A stretch of 64,000 nt of DNA, from NCBI GenBank assembly GCA_028023455.1, contig JAQFVV010012418.1:9865279-9929278 (forward strand). Reading direction: 5' to 3'. Positions 10,451-23,599 of the stretch are shown here, piece by piece (within the stretch, counting starts at the first letter, position 1; the number at the start of each line of letters is the position of its first letter). Both the position numbers and the translations under genes were made by a program. The notes under the pieces were generated by a model. The model saw only the letters and a list, made by a program, of their open reading frames with translations, made no database searches and was not told the DNA's origin. The stretch comes from Epiperipatus broadwayi. Lineage: Eukaryota > Onychophora > Udeonychophora > Euonychophora > Peripatidae.

Positions 10451-11614
10451 TATATATATACATATACATGAAGTTATGGTTATCGGGGTTTTTTAAAAAT
10501 TTAAGATTAAATTATTCAAATTATTATTTTTTTACGTTTTATTTATATAAATGAATTAATTTTATAATAAGTTTATTTTTTGTGTATTTGAGAAGTTATA
10601 TACAGATTTTAAAACTCATGTTTTTTTTTTTTTTTTTAATATATTTTGTTCTCCATAAAATTAGTAATTTAAATCGAATAAGTTTTTCAACAAATAGTCT
10701 AGCGTCTAGTCAGACAGCATTACCTGGTGTTATTACTAGTCTGGGGTGACCAAATCTAATGGAGGATCATGAACTCTTGGATTCAGTCGCTGAAGATGAC
10801 TGCTTTGAAATTTGGATAGGATAAAACTTTTTGATTAAACTTATCTGTTTTGTATAAATTTTAGGAAATCAGCAATTGTATTGGAAAATTTAATTATATA
10901 AAGCTAATGATTTTTAACAGAAATGTTAAGATTCTATAAATTACATTGAATAATATGCATGTATATTAAGTAATTTTTATATATAATATTTTATTTCACA
11001 ATGAATTCAGTAAAAGGATACTTCACTGTTATAATACATACATTCATATATATATACACACTCACACACCCCATATATATATATATATATATATATACAC
11101 CCCATATATATATATATATATATATATATTGTACCTACTGAAGTTTGAAATAAATTTCAGTATGTGATGGAATGTTAATTGTAAAAAAAAAATTTTTTTT
11201 TTTATATTTGATTTTAATGATGAATATATTAATCTGGAGAGTATGACAATGATAGTATTGGAAAAGAAACGTTTATTAATAATTGTAGTGTAAAAATTTG
11301 TGGATTAATATTAATTTAAAAATGAATATGTAAATAATACAGTTTATAGTCTTGATAAAATTATTGTTTTTACTTTATTATGTATATTTTCATTATATGC
11401 ATTCACAATAGTAGATTACAAATAATACATCTAAATATATAATGTCTCAAGTATGTTTATCATTTTATTTGTGTCATATTGTATTGAAAAAAAAGTATAT
11501 TTCTATTGTAGTATGAAAGAACATAGTGTTAATTGCTTAGTTTATGTTGGGGTGAAAGGATACTTTAGTATTTTAAAATGTAAATATTTTATGTTATGTG
11601 TAGTAATTATAAAT

Positions 11615-11645
<31 letters not shown>

Positions 11646-12600
11646 TGTAATAAGATTTTTATTTATGGGATGTTGGCTGGAATTGACCAAAGAGTTAATA
11701 CAGAGTGTTGCTATAGTTTTTCTTACATCAATTAAAAAATTCTATAAATAAGACTGAACAGTTTAAACTCATTCTCTTGTATCTTGACTTGAATAGAAGA
11801 AACCTAAGTTCCTTCATGTAATTATTTTTAAAAAAGTATATGATTATTAAGTGAACAGAATGATGGGGTGAAAGCAATAGTATTCATCCATTAACTGAAT
11901 AGCATTGTCAGGAATTTGTAGGAAGTCACAATTTATTGAAAGAATGAAAATTAATTCTTAACATTTAAAAAACCATCTGAATATTTCTTTGGATGTCAAA
12001 AAGGATATTACCCACTTTTCATTGATGGAGTCTATGTTCACCTGCTTTTAAAATTTTTTGAGATAAACAAATTATTTAAACACAGGGTAGAAATTGATTC
12101 AATTTCCATAGCATTGTCATGGATGAAACTAGCAGATTTCACTTGTAATGTTTTATTAATCAAATATTTGTTAAAGGAAAGGATATTTACATTGCATCAT
12201 CATGGATATAAACTAATATTTGTACACTTATAATGTCACATAAATCAAATATCTGCTAAATGAAAGAATAATTTTGATGTTCAGAAAGTATTGGAATTAT
12301 TCTGCTCGAATTTAATGACTTTTTGTGCTATTTCAATGTTTTCCGGAATAATAAAACATTGTTAGATTTTGGTTTAAGAAATAGACATCGAAACTGTGGT
12401 ACTATTTTGGAAATGTCATATCTGAGGAAGATTGATCAGGCCATTTGCTAACAACAACAACAACAACAACAGCAGCAGCAGCAGTACAGGCCTTAGTGCA
12501 GGCAAGCAATAATCCATCACATGACCGCCAATACACCATCTGATCTCAGCTTACACATTGCTATTTATTAGAAAAAATTTATTTTCACTATTCGTATGCC
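10451..12600. other. AT-rich spacer with simple repeats
   Basis: Contains a composite (TA)n/CA-rich microsatellite at about 11040-11130 with the block CACCCCATATAT repeated, a (TTTA)n run at 11617-11647, and (CAA)n(CAG)n at 12451-12484. The short open frames here are low-complexity and not supported as genes. Confidence 0.5.
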
Positions 12601-12607
12601 ATATAGT

Positions 12608-12908
12608 GAATGATGGTACTTAATAAATCCTTATTGAGTAGTGTATATAAGGTTATAAAATATTAAAATCATCATAATATGTAGATTGTGAATGTCAAAT
12701 CTATATAACTCTTCAAGCGATGATAGTTTAACAAAAAGTAAAAAAGTAAAGGCTGCTAGAAGAATGATGCATTAAATCCAAAAGGTCCAAGTGTATGGTT
12801 CAAAGAAATTAAAAAAATTCCTTTCTGATGAAACCCACAAACTGGAATCTAATCCGAAGCTATTTGGATAGGGCAGCACTGGTTAAGGATTTATTAAGTA
12901 TTACCATC
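12608..12908 (+). mobile_element. Family-1 hammerhead remnant inside a 23-bp inverted repeat
   Basis: The outer arms GATGGTACTTAATAAATCC (12608) and GGATTTATTAAGTATTACC (about 12888) are near-complements. Inside lie family-1 landmarks in order: a TAGTTTAAC/AAAAAGTAAA block, CTGCTAGAAG...GATGCATTAAATCC, and a hammerhead relic. Confidence 0.5.
12812..12869 (+). ncRNA. Decayed family-1 hammerhead motif
   Basis: CTGATGA (12825-12831) and a loop with CCACAA are followed by GAATC instead of GAAAC, TAATC and TTGGAT (12864-12869). The order and lengths match the 57-kb copies, but stem I and the GAAA core are mutated. Confidence 0.45.
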
Positions 12909-12909
12909 T

Positions 12910-14200
12910 GACATTTTTTGATGAACTTACTCTGGATATCATAAGAGTAGAAAGTGTTTGCTCATGAAAGAGATGCACACGTGTTTTTGAATCTTCCCAT
13001 AGTCCAAAGAAAAGAATGTAATGCAAAGAGTATATAACATTATTTCAACTTTTTTTAAAAAAAACTATCAGATTTCTGAAAATATTGCATTGAATCTCGA
13101 ATTTGTCTATGATTAATAATAAATTGAAAGATTGGGAAAAATAGTGTTATTTACGTGAAACTAATTTTACTCCCCCTCCTCCTCAGAGGCAACTAAAATG
13201 CTGGAAAATGAAATGAAATATGGATTGAGATTTTATTGTAGCTTTAAACAGGATAGTTTTAAATAAGCTCTTTTTAGATCTATAGTATTTTGATTATGAT
13301 TTCTGATGTGAAATAATTCATTGTTAAAGAAGGTGAGGATACTTGTTTAAATATTTTTCTTTTATTATGATTTTATTTTTCATTTTAAAGTTATAACTTT
13401 GTAATGAATTTTAAAAAAAATTAGTTTTGAAAATCAATATTTTCCATAAGAAAATAAAATTTAATTATTTAAGTTATACAGTATTGTATTAAATTTTCAA
13501 ATTGAATGAATATTTCGTGTGAGCATAATTTTTGCATTTTTAATTTATTATTTTTAAGCAAAGGTGATTGATTATTTGATTTAAAAAGAATTTGGGTAGT
13601 TATTGGTAGTAAATTACATTTACATTCATTTGGCTTCTGTTGAAGTAATAAATATTTCAATTTAAGATACAGAGTAAATATGTTGAAGTTTTTATATAAT
13701 GTAATTATTCTTAAAATTTAATAAGAGATTTGAATTCAGTAAAGCATCAAAATATTGTATTTTTTTAGCTAAGTAGTCACAACATTAAAATAATTATGAT
13801 TCTTATATATATGGAAAAAAAGGAAAAAGATTAGAGATGCATTCATAAACTTTTTTAATTATTGTTTTTTTTTCTTCTTTATTTTTAATTTTATGATGTG
13901 AGGAAAATTTAGTTTTTGAATTAAGAGTTTGAAATCAGTAAAGTCTTTTCGATTTTATTTTTTTCAAGTTTCAAATTTTTACTTTATTATAATGACATAT
14001 TTTTTAATAGTTCTCTAGATAGTGAAACAGTTAACCTTTAGTAATAGTTTTACATCTTAGTAATGTGATTATAGAAGGGGGGGGGTGTATTATTTTTTGA
14101 TGAGAATTGAATTTCTAGAAATTGCAAGCACATTAGATAATTATTGAGTGTTTAATTATAAACAGAAGTACCATAAACTATGCTGTAGCTAATTGTATTT
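12910..14200. other. AT-rich spacer
   Basis: No gene or shared repeat found. A G-run (14078-14084) and a CT-rich patch near 13172 are the only distinct features. Confidence 0.5.
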
Positions 14201-14201
14201 A

Positions 14202-14395
14202 TATGTTTTATTTCCATCATCTAATATCAGTATTGAATATCTTTAGAAAAAATTAACTTCATTTAAATACTCCAAATACATTATAGCACACGTTTGTATA
14301 TGCACTAACCTGAATGTATTTGGAATATTTAAATGAAGTTATTTTTTCTAAAAACATTTAATACTCATATTAGATGATGAAAATAGTCCAATATA
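14202..14395. mobile_element. Fold-back MITE, family Y, copy 2
   Basis: A left arm (about 14208-14282) and right arm (about 14312-14385) of ~75 bp are near-perfect complements. Landmarks are CATCATCTAATAT, CTTTAGAAAAAA and TTCATTTAAATA. The same arm landmarks occur in the larger element at 59528-60012, so this is a two-copy family here. No internal coding capacity. Confidence 0.8.
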
Positions 14396-17300
14396 TTGAA
14401 ACAGTCTATTTGATATACTAGCTCGTTTCACCTACTATGTCCCATAGTAGTATATTTTCCCCAGTTCAAACCCTCCCAAGTCTGCATATATTAACTCAAC
14501 TTGATTATAAATAGTGTATATAAAGTATTTGCGTGTATGTGCGCATATTGTGTATAAATGTATGTTTAAAGCACGTGTATTAAAATAAATTTAAAATATA
14601 GAATTAAGATAAGTGGTGTGGATGTTGTTATATGTGTAGAACCACCTACATATATATGCAAAGGAAACTAATGCAGTAGATTTAAAAGCATTACCACTCT
14701 TTTAAATTAATATAGATTTGAATTAGTATAAGTTGAAAACTCTTAATTTACTTGCCTTAGCATATAAATTTCAATTCCTGGGGGGGGGGTCTCACACATA
14801 TATATTGTAAAATGTTTACAAAACAAATCTGTTTAAAAAAAGTTGTAATTCTTAGAAAGACACCCGCAAGTAATTAATAAAACTCATATTAGAATTTGAA
14901 ATTGTTTTAAAAAAAAAAAGAGAAGATAATAAGCTAAGGACAATGCTTGAACCTGACTCAGTTTTAAAATAAATTTGAAATTCTTAGAAAGACCAGGGTC
15001 AGCAATTTAAAAGAAATAATATTGAACTTCTATATAGATTTTAAATAATATTAAACTAAGAACTATACTTGAACTAAAGAATGATGCTAGTTAACAAAGA
15101 AAGGGGCCAAAGGTTTTATTTTTTATAGATTTTAGGCTCCAGATGAAATTATAATTAATTTTCAAAAATGTTGTAAACACATTTTGTAGGTGGTGGTGGT
15201 GGTGATGGGGGGGGGTATACAGAGCTTCTATAAATCTCAATTTTTTGTAATTGAGGTTCAGTCTTTATTATCTATATTGTAAGTGTTGCCAATCAAAAGG
15301 CTTGACTGGAAAATGAAGTTTGGGGGCTACAAAAGGCCAGTTGCTGTCTGCTTTGTGGGACAGGTCTACAGCTGTGTAAATAAGATGCCAGTCCAGGAGA
15401 GGAAGATGAACCAAATCAGCCACAGATAGCAGTGCCGGATGCCATGGAAAGGACTAGCCAAGGAAGAAATTGGTAACATTCAACTGCAGAGCTCTTTTGA
15501 CTAAATTTATTAATGAATATCTAAAACTAAGCTAGCTAATGTTAATTGTTCACAAACTTCTAAATCTTAAAAAAATGTTATAATTAAAAGCTAATTTAAA
15601 TCGTTAAAATATTGTGTTAAACTTGTAAAATAATATCTGTAAACTTGCCTATTTGTTAAATTAAATTCTAAAACTCTAAATGTTTATTAAATAACTTATT
15701 CAGTTATTATTCTATTACTTGCTAATCTGCAGTCATGTCTTTCTTATTTGTTATGTATATGCTTATTTTATAATTTACGCTATGCCCAGTTCAGAATGGA
15801 GATTGATTCTATAAATAAAACTTATGGGAGGAGATGTTTTTATCTTTTTAGCACACACACACAAATCTCCGCTCTGAAAATCTAAATATATTTGTTAAGC
15901 TATTATGTTTATTTTATTATTGCTGTTAAAACCAGGTTTGCACGTTAATAAAATAATTAGTTATCAGATGCAAGAATAAGTTATAAAGCATATTAATTAT
16001 AAGTATTGCTTAAGTCCCAGATATGCTTTAGCCTTCTTTGAGTTATAGTATAAACTATGCAGATTTGTCAATAAATTAGATTACTTTAAATATCCTTTTA
16101 GCATGTTTTAAGAATGCTAATTCATGAACCGGTGTAGGGTAGTTTCATAGACCAAAACTAGAATTTGTGTACATTAAGTTTAATAGTTAATATTATATTT
16201 AGTGTGGTGAATGTGCCTTTAGGATGCACATATGTGCATTTATGCCTTGCTGTATATTTATTATATGAATGGGCTTCTGGTTTTAATGGCCATCTCATAT
16301 ACTTAGTTTGGACAACTCTTCTTTAGAACTGGAGTCCAGAGTGTTTTTATAAGCTGCTTCTATTACTGAACTATATGTTCAATTAATTCACAGCAGGTTG
16401 TATAGCCTTTGGAACTGCTTACATGGTGAGAAATCCCATAAGTAACAGCACATCCAAGACTCATGCATCTCTAGTAATTTATATATAATGTCATAGTATC
16501 TGAAGTCATATTATAAAACTCCAGTTCACCTGTCCATAATGTTAAGAATAGTTCAGCATTGATCTGAATCTGTAATCTAGTTATGTATATAGTAATCTGC
16601 ATAGGAACACATTAATGCTCAATTTGTATTGTTAATATATATATATAATTAGTATTGATCACTCTTGCATATTTAATCATAGCAAACCTCTAGGAAGGGC
16701 ATAGTATAAATAACATATGATTGACCATAGATGATAATGATATTAAAATTGTTAATAAACTCATTTTATAATAAATAAATTAATAGAATGCATAATGATG
16801 AGATTCTGTAATGGCTCACTCATCATTATTGTGAACACCTGTGATTGAAATCAATGCACTTGTTATTAATTATCTTTGTTAAATGAATCTCTAATTAAAC
16901 TGTATTGAATTATAATATGGTGTCTTTTTTAAATCTAATGCAATTCCCTCCATATCTCACTAATTTAGTTTATATTTCATTAGAATATGAATATGCAGTA
17001 GCTAATCAGCCATAGAGGTGCATGCTTAGTTATTTAGGTAGTAATTTAGTCATTCATTCCCTGAGTCTCATGTTCTATCCTTTTCTATTGCCGGCATGTG
17101 AACTAAAGGAGTCTGAGTGTGGCCTCATATATGTCATTCATAGGGTAATAAATCTTGGAGCATTGGTGAAGGAGCTGAGGTGTGATCAGATTTAAGGTCT
17201 CAATCTTTCATCTAGATCAGCTGTGGTATAATTTGCAAAACTCTGGATTTGGTTGCATGAATGTCATGATCCTCATAAACCTTCAGGAAAACACTATGCT

Positions 17301-17950
17301 GTAGCTAACTATGCAATTTTGATTATATGCTATTCAAAAAAAAATGTAAACAAGTAAACAAAAAATGTAAATAACCAAATTAAAAAAAAAATCATTTAAA
17401 TTCATAAATTCTATATTTGAGCAGCAACCTTTTTTTTACTCTAAGTATCTTACATGTAAATATTTATCAACAAATTTTTTTTTGGTTATGCTGAAATTAT
17501 ATGTATTTTATTCTTTCTGTATTAATCTTTCCAAATGTGATATGCAGTATTTTGCATAATAAATTATTTTTAAGAGAATATACTTAAAGATAGTACTGAC
17601 CTAAATAAAAAGGTTATAATTTTTTATTAATTTAAAGAGACCAATCTATTATGTTTCTATATGAAAAAAAGTTATTGAAAAAAAAACAGACAGCATATTT
17701 AATTAATTCTTTTAAAGAAAGATGCAAATCAATTTGAACATGGCTTTAACTCATTCTAAATCTGGCAGTTTTTACATTAACATAGTGTATTTAGGCTCAT
17801 TTTAAAGCTTAAAAAGTCCTATAAGATGCTGCCCTCGCTAGAATTATTTTACAAGTAAAAAATCAATAATATTGATGTAAGAAGCTACCACAATGGGAGA
17901 AGACAGGCTTTCCCAGATGCTGATTGGTTGGTTCCCCTTTGGAACAAAAA
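14396..17950. other. AT-rich spacer with a small GC-richer island
   Basis: Holds an imperfect tandem duplication (14833-14949 and 14963-15075, sharing AATTCTTAGAAAGAC), G-runs at 14779-14787 and 15206-15213, and a GC-richer island at 15290-15480 without an open frame I can assign. A weak 17-base inverted pair (TTCAGARYGGAGATT) sits at 15791 and 15867. Nothing in 15900-17950 is recognised. Confidence 0.45.
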
Positions 17951-17957
17951 AGATTGT

Positions 17958-18395
17958 CTGTCAATAATTTTCACCACTCCAACTTCTTTGTTTTGATTTT
18001 GAAAATGAAGATGAAGGTTTTAGAGTGTTTTTTTTTTTTTTTACATATTATAAATTATTTTGATAAAATATGCTGAAAATATAATTATTTTAGAAAAATA
18101 ATAAGATTTTAGTAAAAAATTTTTTACTTTTACATGTATGTAAATTGAAATAGAAACCAATGCTAACAACAATTGACACCTGTCAACAATTTTCATCACC
18201 CCAAGCTTTTTATTTGATTTTCAAACAAAAATGAATGTTTTAGAGTATTTTGTTGGTATGTTTTTACATATTATGATGTATTTTGATAAACTATGCTGAA
18301 AATATAATTATTTTAGAAAAATAGTAAGATTTTAAGTAAAAAATTCTTTACTTGTACACTAACGTAAATTGAGAAAGAAAATCAGTGACATAAGC
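17958..18395. repeat. Tandem duplication, ~220 bp x 2
   Basis: 17958-18165 and 18180-18395 align throughout, sharing CAAYAATTTTCAYCACYCCAA, GCTGAAAATATAATTATTTT and an ending TTACxTGTAC. Divergence is moderate, so the duplication is not recent. Confidence 0.75.
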
Positions 18396-19118
18396 AACAT
18401 TTTTTAATTGGTTATGAGCATTCATTTTAGGTTCTCTGCTATAAAATATTTTTATAATTATAAATATAAATACTTTCATTCACTTTCATATTCTGACAAT
18501 TTATTAATTTGATTTTTACAAACAAAACTAAAATGAATATAATATTAAATGATGAACATATTTTTACTGCTGATTCTGTAATTGATCAATCAAAAATTTA
18601 GAGTTTTAACTCACTTGACCAACCGGAGTTTGTGCAATAAAAAGGTTAATAGTGTAAAAATGAATCATTTTGCTACTTACTTTATTTTAAAAATAAAAAT
18701 AACGTAGTTAATTTTTTTCTTCTTTTTTCTTTTGTTTCAATGAATGTATGAATGAAAACACATTCAATAAAATATTGTAAATGTATTTTCCTCAATTTTT
18801 TTATTAACTTTTTTATTTATTTTTTAAAATGTTATTTATTACAAACATATAAACAGGGTTTCTGCATGAGTAAGGATGTGACTTTGTGCAAGTTAAATTT
18901 CAGTGCCATGAATCCTGTGTAATAAAATTTCTAAACAAAACAAAAAATATGGAGGTAAAGAACAATTAAGTACATAACGTAAATGCTTTTATCAAAAGCA
19001 TCAGTTATAAATTAAAAAATAAAAACCGCACTACATACAGCAAATCATTAAACATAAGTTAAATATTTAAGCATAATTAATCACTCATTAAAAAAAAAAA
19101 ACTTCTTAACAGAAATGT
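18396..19118. other. AT-rich spacer
   Basis: No gene seen. A partial copy of the next fold-back arm (AATATGGAGGTAAAGAACA) lies near 18945. Confidence 0.5.
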
Positions 19119-19278
19119 AATCACAATGAATATTAATTCAAAAAGAAATATGGAGGTAAACAGCAGTTAATAAAGTGTTTTTTTTTTTTAATTTTGTAAC
19201 TGTTGCCGTTGTAGCTTATCTACACCATTAACTGCTATTTACCCTCATATTTTTTTGAAATTAATATTCCTTGTGATT
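19119..19278. mobile_element. Fold-back element with ~50-bp arms
   Basis: The left arm from 19119 (AATCACAATGAATATTAATT...) and the right arm to 19278 are near-perfect complements, with the common inner block TATGGAGGTAAACAGCAGTTAA versus its complement at 19228. The loop holds a T-run and GCCGTTGTAGC. It is MITE-like, with no target duplication evident. Confidence 0.75.
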
Positions 19279-19834
19279 TTGCACTGGAGTTTTTTATATA
19301 TATTAAAACAAAATGAATTCTATAAAATTTAAAAAAAATTTTTTTTTTTTTTTTTTTTTTTTTTATTAATTTTTTTTATTTGATTTTTTTTTTTTTTTAT
19401 ATATTTTATTTTTAAAAAAATTTTTTCCCCGAAAAAAATTTTCCAATTTTTTTCAAAATTTTTGCTAGAAGCTGATTAGTAAAACAATATTAATATATAT
19501 AAAAAAAAAATTTGAGAAAGCATTGAAATCAATACCATGATCCATATTTCAGAGGCAGACACTTTACCACTTCATTATTTCAAGCATGTCATACTGACAC
19601 TTAAAATATAACTGATAAAAGTAATTATCTACTATACAAAGGATTCTGTAATTATTATGAGGCAATATTTCTTAAATAAGTTTATTTTTATATAAATTAT
19701 TAATAGTGATGTGTCATTTTTTATTAGAATATTTAAATAAAAGTGATTCATCTAAATATTTTCATTTACTTATAAATTTTGTTAATTATTACAGTGACAT
19801 GATGCCTGACTGGTTTAATACAATAGTAGAGCAC
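19279..19834. other. Long T/A runs and first unit of a degenerate tandem repeat
   Basis: 19336-19450 is dominated by poly-T and poly-A tracts that may be collapsed or noisy in assembly. From about 19600 begins the first unit of the ~220-bp degenerate repeat continued at 20498-20940. Confidence 0.5.
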
Positions 19835-20209
19835 ATGTAAATAAGCATTTATTTTCATAGCGCTATATCTTATAAATTGTAATACATTAAAGATCAGCCT
19901 TTCCAAGCTATTGTGCATGCGCTTTTTACGAGTGTTAATAATAATTGAATACTTTCATTCCCATCACAAGATATAGTATTTACGAAAGAATAAAATGAAT
20001 CCACTTATTCTTTCCAGCCCAAATGCTTATATATGGGCAAATCTTAAGTACTGGAAGTGAAAGCGTGAGGATAGACCACTCACTTTAAATTACTGTTTAC
20101 GATGTCTGAATGAATGACGTCGACGAAATAGCTTGGAATGGCTGATCTTTAATGTATTATAATTTATAAGACATAGCGCTATAAAAATAAATGCTTATTT
20201 ACATATGTT
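19835..20209 (+). mobile_element. MITE family X, copy 1 (complete)
   Basis: Terminal inverted repeats of ~75 bp (about 19835-19912 and 20127-20209) include TAGCGCTATA, TAATACATTAAAGATCAGCC and TTCCAAGCTATT and their complements. The interior has no coding capacity; its landmarks are CACAAGATATAGTATTT and CACTTTAAATTACTGTTTAC. Adjacent copy 2 is inverted, and a third diverged copy is at 48714-48945. Confidence 0.8.
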
Positions 20210-20253
20210 TAAGTTTCATTTGAGAGTGATGTTTAGTAAATTCTAGGTAATTC

Positions 20254-20505
20254 CGTCAACGTCATTCATTCAGACATCGTAAACAGTAATTTAAAGTGAG
20301 TGGTCTATCCTCACGCTTTCACTTCCAGTACTTTAGATTTGTCTATATATAAGCATTTGGGCTGGAAAGAATAAGTGGATTCATTTTATTCTTTCATAAA
20401 TACTATATCTTGTGATGGGAATGAAAGTATTCATTGATTATTAACACTCGTAAAAAGTGCATTGACAATAGCTTGGAAAGGCTGATCTTTAATGTATTAC
20501 AATAG
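20254..20505 (-). mobile_element. MITE family X, copy 2 (inverted, truncated)
   Basis: It matches the complement of 19878-20120 with few differences. Its outer end (AATAGCTTGGAAAGGCTGATC...) is complete and its inner end is cut near 20254. A 14-base direct repeat, TACAATAGTAGAGC, brackets the two-copy block (19819-19832 and 20498-20511). Confidence 0.75.
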
Positions 20506-20940
20506 TAGAGCCTATAATATGTACTGTAATATATTTTGAATAATTGTCATAAGATTAAATAAAAAAGTAATCCTCTCATATTTAAATAAAAAATATTTAT
20601 AATCAAAACATATTTTTAACAATGGTGTTATTCAGAGACAAACATTTTTATTTACATATAAATTTTATTGATTATTATAGCAGCATGGCATCCCTCTGTT
20701 CAATCTAGCATAGTGATAGACTAAATATATAATATGTATTTTAGTATATTTTGAACATTTGTCATAAGACTAAATAAATGCATAACCTCTTATATTTAAA
20801 ATCAGAACATGTTTCTAACAATTGAATGTTTGGAAATCTAAACATCTTTATTTGTGTAGAAATTTTATTAATTATCATGGCAAATCTCTGTGATGAAGTG
20901 CCATTAGATCCTATTCAACCTACATACTGATATGCGACCG
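20498..20940. repeat. Degenerate tandem repeat (~220-bp units)
   Basis: Two units with shared TTTGAAxAxTTGTCATAAGA, TTAACAATxG and ATAAATTTTATTxATTAT landmarks run from 20498 and from about 20718. A further unit lies before the MITE X insertion (about 19600-19832). Confidence 0.6.
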
Positions 20941-22360
20941 TCCCACATATAAAAAAGTTTCTGTGATATATATATGTTTAGAAAAGTAATGCAATCATAA
21001 ACAATATCTTTTCTATTCCAATATTTATCAACAAAATGTGACCTATTGTATGTTATATATATCGAGTACAAGGGGAGCTTGGAATAATATATAGCATAGT
21101 TTGCATCTTTGGTTACCATTTATTATTTAATGCCACTAATTTGAATTTATTATATTTTTGACTAGCAAGGCTATGCACTATTATATATCATTTTTGAAGT
21201 GCTTGATCTAGACTTGTATTTAATTTTTCGTCCATATGTGAATGTTTATGAGAAATTTCTTAGTAATTGAATGGTTAATTGTTTTGGAGGTTATGAAATA
21301 TTAGAGCAGTAGGAGTATTGACTTGAACTTCATTCAATTTATAGATATTTAACTGGTTCATCACTTTATCATTGCATCAAGCTGTGTGCATTAGTAGAGT
21401 GATTGAATATTAGAGATGTGTTATTGTTGAATATTGCAACTTATTAAAAAGTATTGTAAACATGATGCACTTGTTTTAATAATAAAAATAATTTTAGTTA
21501 TTTATTTTTATATAAGCAATAATTTAGATCTTATTCAATATCTAATTACCCCCTCCCATGTAATCAATGAATTACAATGACCTAGTTCTAAAGTCTTTAG
21601 TGTTGAATAATTTCATTAGCTGTTAAGGCATTCTTTTCCCCCCAATATTAATCATTCTGTGGTATAACAAAATTGATGCTTACTTTGCAAAATATAATTT
21701 TTCATGTATAAAACTTTCAGTTTGATCAAAATTTATCATAAATTAAAAGTATTTTTTGCATAATTATTAAAATTAATTTTAGATATAATTGAAATAATGA
21801 AAAAAATTTTGAAAGCTTGACATTTATTTAAAGAAATAACAAAAACTTCAAATCTTTTTTTAGAATAATATATATTTTTTCTTGATTCCCGAAATATAAT
21901 TATTATAAAAATAAAATATAATTTACATTTATTATTAAAAACGTATTTTCAAAAAAAATAAATCTTGTGATCAAAAATATTATCTTTATAATTCTTTCTG
22001 TTTTACAAATATATTGTGTATACAAACACTGCCATTTTTTTTGCAACTTGATTTCTGTATGACAATCTTAGCACATAGAATTTTTTTTATTGGCTGATGA
22101 CTCATGACATCTTAGAACAAAAATGGAGCTAAAATAATAATTTATTATCCTTATCTCAAGATTTAATGTGAAATTATGATATATATATATATATATTAAG
22201 ACAAAATCTGTTTATAGGCCATCATAAGTAACTTCATGAATGACAAATATTACTAGCAGTACCATTGTGAGATAGCATGGAGTTTGCAAAGAAAATGTTA
22301 ACTTATTGTATATGTCCATTTAATTTAAAGGTGTGAAAGATTACCCATAAAATTTTATTA
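20941..22360. other. AT-rich spacer
   Basis: No gene, RNA or shared repeat recognised; short TA tracts near 22178. Confidence 0.5.
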
Positions 22361-23350
22361 AATCATCATCATACTTTTCAATTATTGATTCACTGCAGGA
22401 AGATGGTTTCTCCAGGTGCAGTCTATTTTTTTATATCTCTAGCCTCTTTTTCTTCACATCATACCAGCATACTTTCTTATTTCATCCATCCATCTCATAT
22501 TTGGCCTCTTTCTATGTCTTTTACAATCTGTTGGAATTCAGTTTAAGATTTCAGCTGTCCTTCTATTATTATCTCTTCTAGCAGTGTGTCCAGCCTAAGT
22601 CCACTTCAGTCTCTTAATTCTTTCAATGATGTCACTAATATCTATTTGTTCTCTCACCCATGTATTTCATTTTTGATCTTTTTTTGTTACTCCTAATATA
22701 AATCTCTCCATACTTTGTTGAATAGTTTGGTCTCTACATTAGTCTTCTGTTAAGTGTTTAACATTTTTTTTCAAATACATAGGCATATTTCTTTTTAATA
22801 TTAAATTATTTCAACCAAAACTTCTCCAACCAAGTTTCATTCTGTGATTGATTTCATCCATTATTTGTAGTAATGACAGGATCAAGATATTTATAGTTGT
22901 TAAATTTTTCTAACTTATCATTATCTGTATTTATTTTCTTCTTTTGAGAAAATTCATTGAATATTAATTTAGTCTTTTTAAGATTTACTTTTAATTCTAC
23001 TTTATTATTTTCATCTGATAAGCATTATTTGCAAAACAATTACATCATCTGCAAAATCTAGATGACTTAGATAATTTCCATTTACTTTTATTTAGCTTAC
23101 CATTTTAATCCACAAAATACTTCTTACAAAACTGCTGTAAGAAGTTTTGGAAATATGGATCACCTTTCTGTACATATCTTTTTAGTATTATTATGTAATC
23201 TAATTGTTGTTGTTGCATTTTTATAACTATTCTTCAGAATATGGCAGTATCCTGGATCTATACCTTGATGATCCAATGCTTTAATTACTGAAGAAATGCA
23301 TAGTGAATCAGATGCCTTTTCATAATCTAAAAATCCAAAGCATAATGGCA
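22361..23350 (-). mobile_element. RTE-type LINE, 5'-truncated copy 3
   Basis: On the minus strand it corresponds to the 3' ~1 kb of the RTE at 37.64-40.03 kb. A frame at 23351-23160 reads PLCFGFLDYEKASDSLCISS, then VIKALDHQGIDPGYCHILKN. This is the RT motif-A region, with F to S next to the catalytic Asp. The 3' end carries the ATCATCATCAT tail, i.e. (TGA)n in sense, typical of RTE. Several internal segments are deleted or frameshifted. The 5' truncation point abuts a TA tract and a fold-back at 23361. Confidence 0.85.
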
Positions 23351-23360
23351 ATATATATAT

Positions 23361-23494
23361 ATAAATGAAATCGAATTCCTATTATACAGAAATATAATTT
23401 GTATGTATGACTGTTTTTAATAAAGAATAGCATATTTAATAAACAGCCATACATGTAAATTATATTTTAGTAATTCGATTTCATTTTTATATAA
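23361..23494. mobile_element. Small fold-back MITE (arms ~62 bp)
   Basis: TATAAATGAAATCGAATT at the left end and AATTCGATTTCATTTTTATA at the right end continue inward as complements through TGTATGTATGACTGTTT and AAACAGCCATACATGT. There is essentially no spacer, and it lies directly beside the RTE truncation point. Confidence 0.75.
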
Positions 23495-23599
23495 ATCTAT
23501 TACATATATATGTTTAAAATAGATTGTAATGATTTATTGTCATTATTTGAATATGCAGAAATTATAAATACTATTAAGTGATTCACATTTTTAATACAG

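Noticed and set aside
19505-19580. tRNA-like sequence on the minus strand (GTGGTAAAGTG..GATTTCAATGC)
   Set aside because: Weak A/B-box resemblance only, no shared tail with the SINE copies.
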